Below are positions 44,603 through 56,381 of a stretch of DNA of 64,000 nucleotides, in pieces. Both the position numbers and the translations under genes were made by a program. A model generated the notes under the pieces. That model searched no databases, was not told the DNA's origin, and saw nothing but the letters and a program-made list of their open reading frames with translations. Every line of letters begins with the position of its first letter. Positions within the stretch are counted from its first letter, which is position 1. The stretch is from the NCBI GenBank assembly GCA_034670405.1, contig JAXDDX010000002.1:4000001-4064000 (forward strand). Direction: 5' to 3'. The DNA comes from Hoplostethus atlanticus (Eukaryota > Chordata > Actinopteri > Trachichthyiformes > Trachichthyidae).

Positions 44603-46889
44603 CGGAGAGACAGAGAGAGGCAGAAATAAAGAGACATTCAGACATAGGCGGGATAATCACTCAACCAGACCAGTCATAGCTCTCCAACGCTGTGGATAGA
44701 TGTTGCTGCATCACTGAAGTGGGCTATGAGAGTGAATATCTTTGCTGAAGTGAGAATCTAATTAGCGGTGGCATTCAAAAGATTGGAGGATGACGTCACA
44801 TGCACACCTCTCACACGAAGAGCTCTCAGCATATACTGTACACACTTAAGGCATATCCAGTACATCCAAAAATGTAACTGCAGCAAAATGTAAGGACCTG
44901 TCTTGATCAAAATGTCATCTTGAGCACAATAAGAGACTCAGGGCCACAGTGACTAGGCTGTTGAGTTTACACGCAACTCATCTGCGTCATCTGTGACTCT
45001 GACTCGGTGCCACACTCAGCATGTACGTGTGTCCTTCTCATAAAAGATGACTCAGTCAGGTGGTGGTTTCTGCTCCGAAAAGCAGCCGATATGTCTCAAA
45101 ATGTCATGAAGTGACGAGGGTTTCAGATGTAGCAAAGGAACCGTGGAGAAGCAACCATGCTATCGTTTGTGCAAATGCACGAGGCTAGAATAGTAACAGA
45201 TGAAAAAAGGAGACTGGAAGAATCACCGTGAACATCGACTCAGATAGTCATCTGCATTATCATCGTAACTCATCCACGCAGCAGGATTTCTCCTGTATAG
45301 AGTTCCATATGGGGGTGGTGTGGACCAATTTAGAAACCTGCATCTCACTCAAGGGCCTAAGAGGATAGTCAATACAAATCTACATCAGTGCATCTTCAGG
45401 GACACACGCACAACTCCCAGTGCAAACCCTTCCATTTTTAGCAACGCAACCATGCATTCTCCTTGGATACTTGATGCTCAGCACAAGTAACTGGCTTTAA
45501 GTGTCACCAGGCATTTGTACAGATGAATCTGGACACATTCGTTACGCGAGTTTCAACAGCAACTCCTTGATGCATTACTGCAGCACATGTGACAGGACTG
45601 GTAGCAGGCCAGTACAAGAGGACCTCTTAGTCGTCAACAATGCTAAATATTTCAAAACATCGATGCACGTTTGTGGCACAAAGCACAGGAGAAAGCAGGC
45701 AAAGTGACAAGGGGTCAGGAAGGCATTGATGGATTGATCCAGCATGGATCATTATGGACACAGCACGCCAGGGTTTAATGGGGGATGGGGATAACGAGAA
45801 GAGTCATCTCAGTTCACAGAACAAGCAACAAACAATATTCTTACATTAATTACGAGGAAAATATTTTTATTTTATATATTGTAATTGGAAAGGGGGAAAG
45901 TGACGGACCAGTGTCCAGCCTTTAAAAATGAATGGAAGGGGATTTTGCTGACTGCATCTGCACTTTATCAAATACTTAATGGGATAATAACTATGCCGTT
46001 CCACTTATTTTCTAATGTACCTCGTTATGTGCTGTCCTATATGTAAACCTTTTGAATATAATGACACTACAACACTACATGGTACCACACTTCAATTCCG
46101 GGGCGAGAATTCCCAAGCCATCTTCTAAGAAGGACATTTCTAAAGTGGGTTAATGAAATTCTGAGATCAATGCAAAGTCCCACAATTGGTTTCACTTTCA
46201 TTAATCATTCATCAGGACTGAATTCCCATTGGGATACGTAGGATTGAAACATATTTATATGTGGAGGTTGAATTAAAGCCCCCGTCTAGCTCCGGGGCAC
46301 GGACATACCCACCACCCACCAACAGCCCTTACCATTGGTTGCTGCAACGTGTCTGTGGTCAAAGGTGACAGCCAAGTCAGCACTTGCCTTCAATCCCTTT
46401 TGAGAGATGGAAGAATTGATGTTTGCATCAGCACAGCACATCCATGCTATTAGCAACCCAATTACCTTCGTGTAACCACATACATTAGTGTGTTGTGACC
46501 AGTAATGGTTGCTCAGCTGTACTATTGTGCTGTCTATCAAGACTGAACAACCTCAGTGCAACCATATACATTTTTTCAGAATGTTGTAATAAACATTGGT
46601 TGCTGAGCTATAACATTTTCCTGTATCCTTGCTAGTTGGACCCTGACTGGGCCATTACCAGGCTGACACTGCCTTGTGTCACTTTTAGAAGCAGTGATCT
46701 AGCCAAAGATACCAAGAATTAGTAAGTGTGTGACACTGACGTCTTTTGTCTTTTCTTATACCTGTTATCACCTGACCTGACCTCTCAGTGCCTCTACTAA
46801 AGAGTAGAGTAGAGTATCACAAGCAAACTAGACTTCATAAGGATGCAAGATTTATTTAGACCATTATAATTCAATGTACTGTAATTTTG

Positions 46890-47110
46890 GCAGACATCTT
46901 GTCCCTTTCTTTTGCTCTATGGCCCAGCTCCTAGCTGCAGCTCAGACTGTTTCAGTCTGTTATGAGCCAGAGCGCAGGGTCCGTCTAAAGTCCAGTGATG
47001 ATCAGGCCTTTGCTGTCGGGGCCCTAGACTTTGGAATGTCTTGTCTGAGCAACTTAGACTGGCAAAATCTGTGTTTTCTTTTAAATCTTCTTAAAACACA
47101 TTTTTAAATA
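46890..47110 (+). mobile_element. 3' tail of a non-LTR retrotransposon (LINE)
   Basis: One plus-strand frame reads RRVRLKSSDDQAFAVGALDF and ends NLLKTHF plus stop. This matches the conserved C-terminal end of many fish LINE reverse-transcriptase ORFs (pattern RxRLKxxxDxAFxVxAPxLWN ... FKxxLKTHLF). The Trp of LWN is lost and upstream ORF sequence is not recognisable, so it is a truncated dead copy. Confidence 0.65.
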
Positions 47111-47508
47111 CAGACTTTTATTTGAGAGCCAGTCTGAACCCACCCTGTTTAGCATTGCAGGCAAAACAGTGAGCCGCACCAAAGGAAAATCTACAAATAT
47201 ATACAATCCTTTGAACTGATAGAGGACAATAGAGGACAATAGCAAACAAAGTTGCTTGATAATATAAAAATATGGCAGTGTTGTTATCCTTGGCCTGAAT
47301 TGCACAGCTCTCTATATTTTGAGCAGAAAGAAAATGCATGTTACTTTAGCTTAGTGCTCGCAAGCTCTGATGTTTTTGTCAGTCAAATCCACCCTACCTC
47401 ATTCCTGCTCCTCAGAAATCATTAGCAGTTATGTTACCATCTCAACCTCACTAAAACTGAGATAGCCACTATTTAAAAAAAATAATAATAATAATAATCA
47501 TACAAAAT

Positions 47509-47824
47509 TGTGGCAGCGGGGCGGAGTTTGAGCGCCAACTGGACGGAGAGCGTCAGGAGTGGCTCTGCAGCAGACACAGCTGCAATGAGTTAGTGATTAC
47601 TCAGATATATATATATATATATGCGCTCTCCTGCAGTGGAACCGAAGACACAAAGACTTTTGTTCTACTTGAATGTGGTGTACTTTGACGGCGGCCTAAA
47701 TATAGCGGGACCAAGTGAGGTCTGTGAACTGTGTGCTCTGTGTAAGAGTGAATAAAGATTGTGGCTGCCCACATGCTGTGATTCTGAGTCCATCCTTCCA
47801 GTTGGAGAGCCCGTCACTGTTACA
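47509..47824 (+). mobile_element. LTR of a truncated LTR retrotransposon
   Basis: The 316-bp segment begins TGTGGCAGCGGGG and ends GTCACTGTTACA, so it has TG...CA ends. It carries an AATAAA at 47751-47756, about 70 nt before the end, as expected of an LTR poly(A) site. It is followed by gtggtggccctacggggatg, which looks like a primer-binding-site region. No internal gag/pol coding sequence follows, and I see no second LTR. Gypsy-type origin is a guess. Confidence 0.5.
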
Positions 47825-50800
47825 GTGGTGGCCCTACGGGGATGGAAGGAAGGACAGACAACACTAATCTTACAAAATGATTGCTGCCATCAAAGTAAAG
47901 CACATTATTGGTTACTGTTGAAGTTATGAGTCATCTTAAGACCTTTTCTTACAAGATGGTTCTGTTTTCATGGAATCGTCTGTGCGTCACCTAGCTACAA
48001 GAGTTGGTAGTTATAAAGTCAAAAAGATGTTCAAGGATTGTGCAGGGAGAGGGTTTTCATACACTGGTAAACTTTTAAATTTACCACTAGGAACTGGCAC
48101 CCGGAAAGTCGACCAGGTCATAAAAACAAGTGCTTTACTGTGGCTAATTTGAAGATAGTGAAGTGAAGAAAATTAAAAACTCCCATCCTCTTTATTGTGA
48201 TTCTTAAAATGTACGCAAATCAAATCAAGGAAACAACATGACGGGAGATTATAGTGGAATTTGTGACGTTGGGTCTGTGATTTAAACATACACCCAAAAG
48301 CTATCGCCTCATTCAGTAAAGTTGGCTATGTTCCAATGTTTACCATTTAACAAGTTTAGAAAGACCACGTGTGCCGATTGAATTAACAGAAAAAAATCCA
48401 GATAGATTATTTCAGTTGTTCATTAAATGATTTTCCCCTCCTTTAGACCAGTGGTCTAATCGGCTATGAAACTCACTTCAGCAACTGACTGCTGATGCCT
48501 TATGCTCATGCTGTAGGCATAATGGACAAGTAGGGAGACAGTGTGCAAAGGACCGAAAAAAAACAAGTTGGCCACTTGTTCCCAGTTGCATGGCACAATT
48601 CCATGCCCCAGCAGAGGAAGGTGAGATGCCAACATAGCAACACTAAGGCCTGGACTGTGAAGCACTGCACCAAGTAGCCCTCCACCGCAGGAAGAAAACA
48701 TCACTCAGCATTTCTTAATTATTTACAACTCCCACCCCCGGCGCTTTTCACTCTGTAAGTCCCCTCTTAAAGGCATTCATGCACGCTTTATATTTCCATA
48801 CATCTATCGGCAGCATTTTGGACATTGTGTGTCTTAACACTAAAAGTGGGCTTTTAGGAGAGAGGTGGGAGAAAGACATAGTCAAGGCTCTGGCAGAAAG
48901 GGGAGATTATGACGGGAATGTCTGGGATTTAGCAAAAGTTGTTGGTCTTTCAAGTTGACGGCATGGACAAATTGCCCATGTTTTCAGTCATACAATTGGG
49001 TTGACAGGGACCATCTGTGAAACCATCTGTGAGGACACTTCACTTCTCAAATGTGAGAGTGTAGCACCGTTTCAAATCCATACAACTACATCCTCTCAGC
49101 AGGCATGGTTCCAGGTCCCGCATCGCTGGAGAACAAACAGGAAAAATCATCCAGTAACCAACAAGCTATCATGCTGTTAATATCCTGCCATCATGGCAGC
49201 CCCATCCAACTGGACCAAGATGGGTGGGTACTAGAGAATCACCACAATACACACACTGAATTAGCAGTCCATATACTAAAGGTCCCATTTCCAGTAATCA
49301 TTCTCACACATTTTCTCTAACATTTTCATGCAATTCATAGACTAGCTTTGTCCAGGCTTCATTCCAGCAAAGGACCTGTAGTAAATCTCAAATTTGCTTG
49401 GCTGGTGGTGAGTCATTCCTGCATGCCCCAAAGGTAAGAGGTGGGATTTAGAGAAGTTGCTGCTGATGTCACTCTCCTTCAATTTCCGCTCATCTTATCT
49501 CGGGGGAACAAGTATTATCAGTTAGGGGACATTAAATAAACATGCTAAATGTCCATTGTAAAGCGATTATTCATCGATTTGCTACTCACAAGAATTAAAC
49601 TACAGCTGTTGGTTCTGTTCAGATAATCTACGTGGCTCATAATATGAAAAGAAACAGGAAGGAACATGTCCCATCTCTTCTCAGTCCATCAGTGTGACGG
49701 CCATGATTCTGCCCCTGGTCACGCTGCAGGAAACCTGCTTTGAGAATCTGGCATGGTTCATGCTGGATATACGACCCTCCCTCTTGTACCACCAGCAAAC
49801 TAGCAGGTACAATGCCCCGGAGTGGTTTTAGCCGATCGCTGTTTGCAAACACGATCCTGTTCCGGTCTGAAAACACTACAACACTAAACATAATCTTTAT
49901 CCCAACAGTTCAGACAAAATCTCCAGTTTGGCAGTGGTCAGTGATCAGCTATGTCACTTGAGATGAAAGGTGTTCTTTTGGCTTCCTCTCTGATCCACTG
50001 AGGCGTGAGCATCACAGCAGCTACAATATGTGCACAAAGATAATCAGCTAAATACAAGCCTGGTTCAAGCCGGCAGAATCTGCTTTAAAAGGCCACATTA
50101 ATTACATCTGTCTTCTCCAATATACCACAGAGTGTTTAGGTAGATCTAATCTCCAGTGTCAGAGATGCTGGGGATTTCCACGAATGAATCGATTCTCATC
50201 CACGGCCCTGATGAGAGTCTGAGGACACAGCCACTCCCTTTTGAGGCTGAGCCACAGATACTAGAATAGTTATTCTTCACATACAACACATTGAAAACTC
50301 CATTTAAAAGTAGGGCAGAGTATAATCTATGCTTTGGGTCTACAGCGCCATATTTGGATTCTGAAGAACACAGAGGAGTCATGTACCTTTACCAACTGTG
50401 GCCATGGTAACAGCAAGATCAGAGGAAGAAAATCAGAATAATTAAACACTGTGTGTGTGCATGTGTGTGTGTGTTCATACAATTCCACGTCTGTGTCAAC
50501 TTTCAGAGCCCATGCATATGAAGTCGTTGTTTGAATGTCAGCGTCAGTAGACCTACTCTCATGTTAAGAAATATGATTGCAATTAGTCACAAATGATCCA
50601 CCCTGCTTGATTGATTCTCACCGGTCCTAGAAATAATATCAATTAAAAATCAGGGTGCCTTTCCCTGTAGACAGCAGGGGAGAACTGAAGACAGCCAAAG
50701 ACACAGGATTCGAGGTACAGCTGCCTTGTATCCTCAAGCTTTAAATTATGCAGTTAGCGTGCAGAGCACTTACTTCGTTCCTCCATCTCTTTTTTTTCAC

Positions 50801-50992
50801 CTCTTCCCTAAACACCCATCTTTCCTATTTCTCTCTCCCTCTACCTCTTTCTTCCTCGCCTTACGCGATGTGAGCTTACACATCATCTTTCCCTTTCTCC
50901 TGCTTCGATCTCTCTTCATACACATATTGTCCCCTCTTTCTTGCTTAATGCCAGTCTTTCTCTGTATACAGAGCACTGTGATAAGCTGACAA

Positions 50993-50996
<4 letters not shown>

Positions 50997-51039
<43 letters not shown>
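50997..51039. repeat. (GA)n microsatellite
   Basis: Uninterrupted GA run of about 43 bp, followed by a degenerate GA-rich tail. Confidence 0.97.
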
Positions 51040-51041
<2 letters not shown>

Positions 51042-52264
51042 GACAGAGAGAGAGGTAGCAGGGTGTCATCCAATCACTATGGTGGTTGCTCATGTGAGAG
51101 GAGGCAGCTGCAGATATCTCAAACCGTTCATTCAGTCTTTTCTCCCCTCCCCCATTTAATCCCCATGCTCCAGGTCTATGTGAGGAGTTGGAGATGGTGG
51201 AAGTAGGGGGCGGATTCCAAGCCTGTATTTTCCCATCCTCCCTCCATACTAAGACTAGTAGCAATGGGCTGGCTAGGTACTGTAAGTACATAGTGGGTCT
51301 TAGCCTCTGTTTACAACCCACAGGGCTCTGACCAACCAAGTGTAATTGGTGCAGAATGCGATATCGTCACAACAAGTAGGCAACTGAATCACCTGTCCTG
51401 TGGCACAGCTGGAGTTGAGCTGCTCTGCCCAGATGAGCATTTGGAGAAACAGACATCAATGATGTTTTTCTCTTAGCCTGCAGGCACATCGAGCCCCAGT
51501 GTGTGCTCCTGAAATCCTGCAGCAACGCCCAGGGACCGCAACCACAGAATCTCTCCCAAATGACTTACCAGGTCTGTTTTCTAACAACAGACCTGCAAGG
51601 AAGCACCCGTGTTGCAGGAGTACAGTCAGCCACCGGTCCCATTTTAATCAAGCTTGGTGGGGGTGTAGGGCTGAAGACACTAGGATATTATCAAGCTACA
51701 CTACAAGTGTTTTGATCAAAATCATTCATGAATAAAATCAATCAGTTACATTATCATAACACCAAGGCATGCTACAGTCATACATGCCAACATTTCAAAA
51801 TAAGAAAATAATCTCAGCTTTATCAACGCCCCGACATGAATGACAGCTATATTCTATTGCATGTTTTCAGTAAGACTTTTATCAAGAAACCATAGAAATA
51901 ACAAAGTAATCTATCATCTGTTCATTTGTACAAATACCACCTCCTATTTGGTTAATTAACCACTGCCTCATGCAGATTCACTGCCTTGCACACGTTCAGA
52001 AATTATTATTATTATTTTTTTTTTAAATGGCTCTATAAGTAACTGGCTTATAAAGGCAATGAAAATGTGTTCATCATATGAGCAAATACAGGCTATGAAA
52101 TGTTTCATGGTAGGAGAAAATTTTCAGTCTCATCTCTTGTGAATGAAATGCTGAATTCATTCAACGCGTAAATGGAAATTTGTAATTCATTGAGCCACTG
52201 ACAGAATCAAATATCCTTACAGGGATTTAGGTTGCAATGTTTCAATAGCGATCGGATACCTTAC

Positions 52265-52350
52265 CTGAGAATCCAGCCCCCTCTCCCTCAGTCTGTCTCT
52301 CTCAGGAAGCTGTCAGGGAATGATGCGGACTAAATTTTTGTGCAGCACTT
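52265..52350 (-). other. rph3a: Candidate non-coding first exon of rph3a
   Basis: On the minus strand GGATTCTCAG|GTAAGG is a strong donor at 52264/52265, preceded by a purine-rich, non-AT segment. The rph3a start-codon exon has a good acceptor (CCACCCTCAG) 15 nt before the ATG, so at least one upstream UTR exon is required. This is the best donor I noticed in the upstream region. The 5' boundary is unknown. Confidence 0.35.
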
Positions 52351-53850
52351 GGATCCAACCACAAAGTCAGTCATTGCGCATGGTGCCAGTCACCAAACCC
52401 CGTGTTTCTTTTTTGGTTTTTTTTGCCTAAAGGGGTACTTTTGTAGCGTATTCCTGCACTGCCTATCGCTAGAGGCACAGTTGATCTCCACGCTGCGTGG
52501 GAACGCGTCCTCGCTCTTCCGTGGAGGATGGAAAGCCCTTGGTACCCTGGGAAGGAAACCCCTGGATCTAAAGTTGTAACAATGCTCAAGTGGACAATGA
52601 TCACCTGCTCCAATTGTCTCTATAACAGCTCATAGTGTAACCCTATTACATGTGTTCAATCCCCGAGTTTGCCCAGTAAATTTGGCTTGTTACTCGTGCA
52701 GTCCTAACGAAAAATCACTAGTCCTTTAACATTTCTAGAATATTCCTTGTAGTGTGTCTCTAGTACTCAATAGTGAGTTTATACTTACCTAAACCTACTT
52801 TATGGTTTTGTTTTGTTTTTATCCCACTTGGTATTTCCACAAGGCATTTTTGACCTACAGTAGCAAGATATTTTAAAGTTGTTTTTTTGTAATATGATTA
52901 CTATACTTCCTTTTCGTAAGGGTCGTCTCTCCATTTTATGTGTTCTCTTAAATGACCAAACTGCCTCTTGATGACTGATAACATTAAACACCCACCAATC
53001 TTCATTATTCCTAACATAGAGGTAAATAACCTGATTTGTTGGCATTTCCATCCCCTTTCAGCAACCTGAGTTGATTTGGTGCTAATATTGCATTGCAGCA
53101 AAATCTGGCATCAAGAAGTAACAACTGGTTTTCTGAAGTTCCCCTCCTTCAATTGTCTCAATTTTTAGAGACAGAGCTTTGCTCGTCTCCACTTCATGCA
53201 TTCATATTGTGAAGACATTACTCCATCTAAAGGACAAAGCATTCATTACACCTAAGGGGCATTGCCGTGCACCTCATCTGCGCCTCATCGTACAATGAAA
53301 AATCAATACCGTATATGACAAAATGTGAAGATACGCTTATTTTTCACACAATTTTGTATGACAATCTGAATTTTATAGTACTAGAGGCACAAATAGTGGC
53401 GTGTGTGTTTTTTTTCGGTCACATGGGTGCCCCACCTACAGGCATGCAAAGTCAACTAACGAAGCGAGAGGTTTCACTCCTACCCACTTCCGTCTTCGCT
53501 TCGTCCAATAGCTTTTTTTCCGGCTACATTTGCCAAACAGGATAACGTTTACGATCAACTACTGACAGCGTTGTACGATTTAGACATATATTAGAATTAG
53601 TCAAAAAACAAAAACACACAATTATTAGCAGGCACTCTCGCGCATGAGTAGTATGGTGGCGGATGTCAAGCGCGAATATTCAGTAGAGTAGTCATGACTG
53701 TTTTGCTTTAATCCGCAGCTGTATGATATCCATAAACTGCTAGCGGACTATCCATTATCATTTTAGACAGTCGTACACTGTTGAGTCTAGCGGACAGGAG
53801 TTTCCATGCTGGACTAGGATGGGAACTATCTCGATGAGTTTGGTTCTTTG
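52351..53850. other. Divergent spacer between rph3a upstream region and vps33a
   Basis: About 1.5 kb with no supported coding sequence; it includes dispersed repeat copy B at 52716-52890 and the vps33a 5' flank. Confidence 0.6.
52716..52890. repeat. Dispersed repeat copy B
   Basis: Collinear short matches with 32036-32310 (gtactcaatagtgagttt, ctactttatgg, atattttaaagt) indicate a second copy of the same unclassified interspersed repeat. Confidence 0.5.
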
Positions 53851-53886
53851 GTCATATGACTGCCCGCTACGCTGAAGTCACCTGAT
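53851..53886 (+). promoter_or_regulatory. vps33a: Two E-box-like sites just upstream of vps33a
   Basis: GTCATATGAC (53851-53860), a 10-bp palindrome, and GTCACCTGAT (53877-53886) lie 58 to 23 nt before the vps33a ATG. Each matches the lysosomal CLEAR consensus GTCACGTGAC bound by TFEB/MITF factors at 8 of 10 positions. VPS33A works on lysosomal trafficking, so a link is plausible, but the CACGTG core is altered in both. Confidence 0.3.
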
Positions 53887-53908
53887 TTGTTGTGTTGGTG
53901 GAGTAAAA

Positions 53909-56340
53909 ATGGCTGCCCACCTATCCTACGGAAGAGTCAATTTAAACATTTTGAGAGAAGCAGCACGAAAGGAGCTTCGTGAATTTTTAGACAAATGTGC
54001 GGGAAGCAAGGTAACTAACACCACAACATTAGCAAGCCGTGGCTGAAACTCATCCAACTGTCTTGATTTGACAGCGTCTCTTCAGCCCTTAGCGTCTTTA
54101 TCATGCAACTGTCAATGGTGGTCGTACGCTACAAAAATAAACCATATATTGTTATGTTTATAGATATGTTGCAACGTATAACTACCCAAATGAATGTCAT
54201 TTTGCAAAATATGTTGATACATATATCTAAACATATACTGAAGTATATGTGAATTGTATTTTTTTCTTCTTTAGGCCATAGTTTGGGATGAGTATCTGAC
54301 AGGACCCTTTGGACTGATAGCACAGTATTCCTTATTGAAGGTAAGTTCTGTCTGTTCACATGTTGTGTTTGTAGTAGTAGAATAACCTCATAGACCAGGC
54401 TTGGTTAAGGATGAAACAGATGTGAAGTCAACGGGATATTTCAGCCATCATACATCTGCACATACTCCAGGCTTGTGATTTTTTTGTTTTTAATTAATCC
54501 TTCTAAAGAGACAAACATCGCACCGTGTCTTTCAGGAACATGAAGTGGAGAAGATGTTCACCCTCAAGCCGGGGCGTCTCCCAGCTGCCGATGTCAAAAG
54601 TATCATCTTCTTCGTCCGTCCCAGACTGGAGCTCATGGACATCATTGCTGAGAACGTCTTTAGGTTTGTTTACACTTGTCTCACTTTCAAGCCTCACTGT
54701 AATGATAAAAGTATTTCTCCATGTCAGAGGCATACAGTCAAGTGTGTTTTCCTGCACTTGGCAACGTCGCCCCCAGTATTTAACGCTCTTGCCCTGAACT
54801 ATGCTACTTTTAGTGAGGATAAGATGCATTCACCACGTGACTTCCACATCCTGTTTGTGCCACGGCGGAGCATGCTGTGTGAACAGCGGCTGAAGGAGCA
54901 GGGCGTGCTGGGCTCTTTCACCAACATCGACGAGTATATCCTGGACCTGATTCCCTACGATGGGGACCTGCTCTCCATGGAGTCTGAAAGCGCTTTCAGG
55001 GTGTGTTGAACCTGTTCATGCCGAATATATCCACCACTGGTTGGGTATGGTGGTTGTTTCAGTAGAAGGAAATATTTCAAATCCCACACCTCATCAGGCT
55101 TTACAGCTCTTGTGTATATACATGAGTTACATGACTTATTTCACCCCCTTTTGTCTCTTATAGGAGTGCTATTTGGAAAATGACCAAACAAGCCTTTACC
55201 ACACCGCCAAAGGCCTGATGACCTTGCAGGCCCTGTATGGTACTATTCCACAGATTTATGGGAAAGGAGAATGCGCACGGGTGAGTGTGGTGTGAGGTGG
55301 AATAGTTTTGCATGGAAAAATGACAAGTGATACCTTGAAACTCCCTAATTACACCTGAGCAGATACTCAGCAGAAGTCAGGTACGTGTATTGTTTTGAAG
55401 AGGAAATCCTCTCCTTGTTCGCAGCACGTAGCCAATATGATGCTGAGGATGAAGAGGGAGTTTGCCGGCAGCCAGAATCAGATCCTGCCAGTATTTGATA
55501 CCCTGCTGCTACTTGACCGTAACGTTGACCTGCTCACCCCTCTGGCCACACAGCTCACCTACGAGGGTCTCATCGACGAGATCTATGGAATCACTAATGG
55601 TCAGGATGAACCTTTGGATTTCTTCTCGTTGTATTTCAAGCGTTACACAAATGCACAATTATACTTACCTAATGTATTGCTGTGTCTTTTCTGTTTTCTG
55701 AATGCCTGCTCTCTTCTTTTTTTTCTCTCCCCTGTCCTCATTTTTGTTTCCTCTTGTCATGTGCATCCTCTGATAGGTTATGTCAAGTTGCCTCCTGAGA
55801 AGTTTGCACAGAAGAAGCAAGGTGAGGCGGGTAAAGATTTACCCACAGAGCCCAAGAAGCTACAGCTCAACTCGGCAGAGGAATTGTATGCAGAGATCCG
55901 GGACAAGAATTTCAATGCTGTTGGAGCAGCACTCAGCAAGAAGGCCAAAATCATTTCTGCCGCTTTTGAGGTTGGTCTCAACTCAACTGCTTCATCTTAC
56001 CTTATGTACATAGTGTAAAAGGATGATAATGTAAGAGTCCCTTTCATAACACGAGAGTTCAAACCCGTGCTGTTGCAGTGTGTGGAAGGCATCCTAGACC
56101 ACTCAGTAGCTGTCTAAACACCCCAGCTAATCTAATCTGATCGTCATCTCTGTGGCAATTTGCCACAAAGGTTACAACAAAAAGCCGATAGATTGGGAAA
56201 GTGACAATGACAACCACCTCCAAATTTAAGATAAAGTCCTAATGTTTCAAAGGTTATCTGCTCACTGTATCTTGTCTCTTTTATAGATGGATTATGAGCT
56301 CAGAACTCAAACACATTGATTGTAATTAAACACATTACAA

Positions 56341-56381
<41 letters not shown>

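Larger units (their letters stand above)
42888..52264. other. Probable 5' UTR intron and upstream flank of rph3a
   Basis: About 9.4 kb with no coding exon I can support. It holds a G-rich quadruplex-like tract (43974-44017), GA microsatellites, a LINE tail (46890-47110) and an LTR remnant (47509-47824). The longer open frames here are simple-sequence artefacts. Confidence 0.6.

Noticed and set aside
50797-51339. Open frame of 180 codons on the minus strand
   Set aside because: Runs through a (GA)n microsatellite and low-complexity sequence; no recognisable domain or splice support.
54664-54813. Continuation of the vps33a frame through intron 3
   Set aside because: The intron happens to be open in frame, but the AG|GT donor and AG acceptor restore the conserved VFSED-type junction seen in VPS33A proteins.
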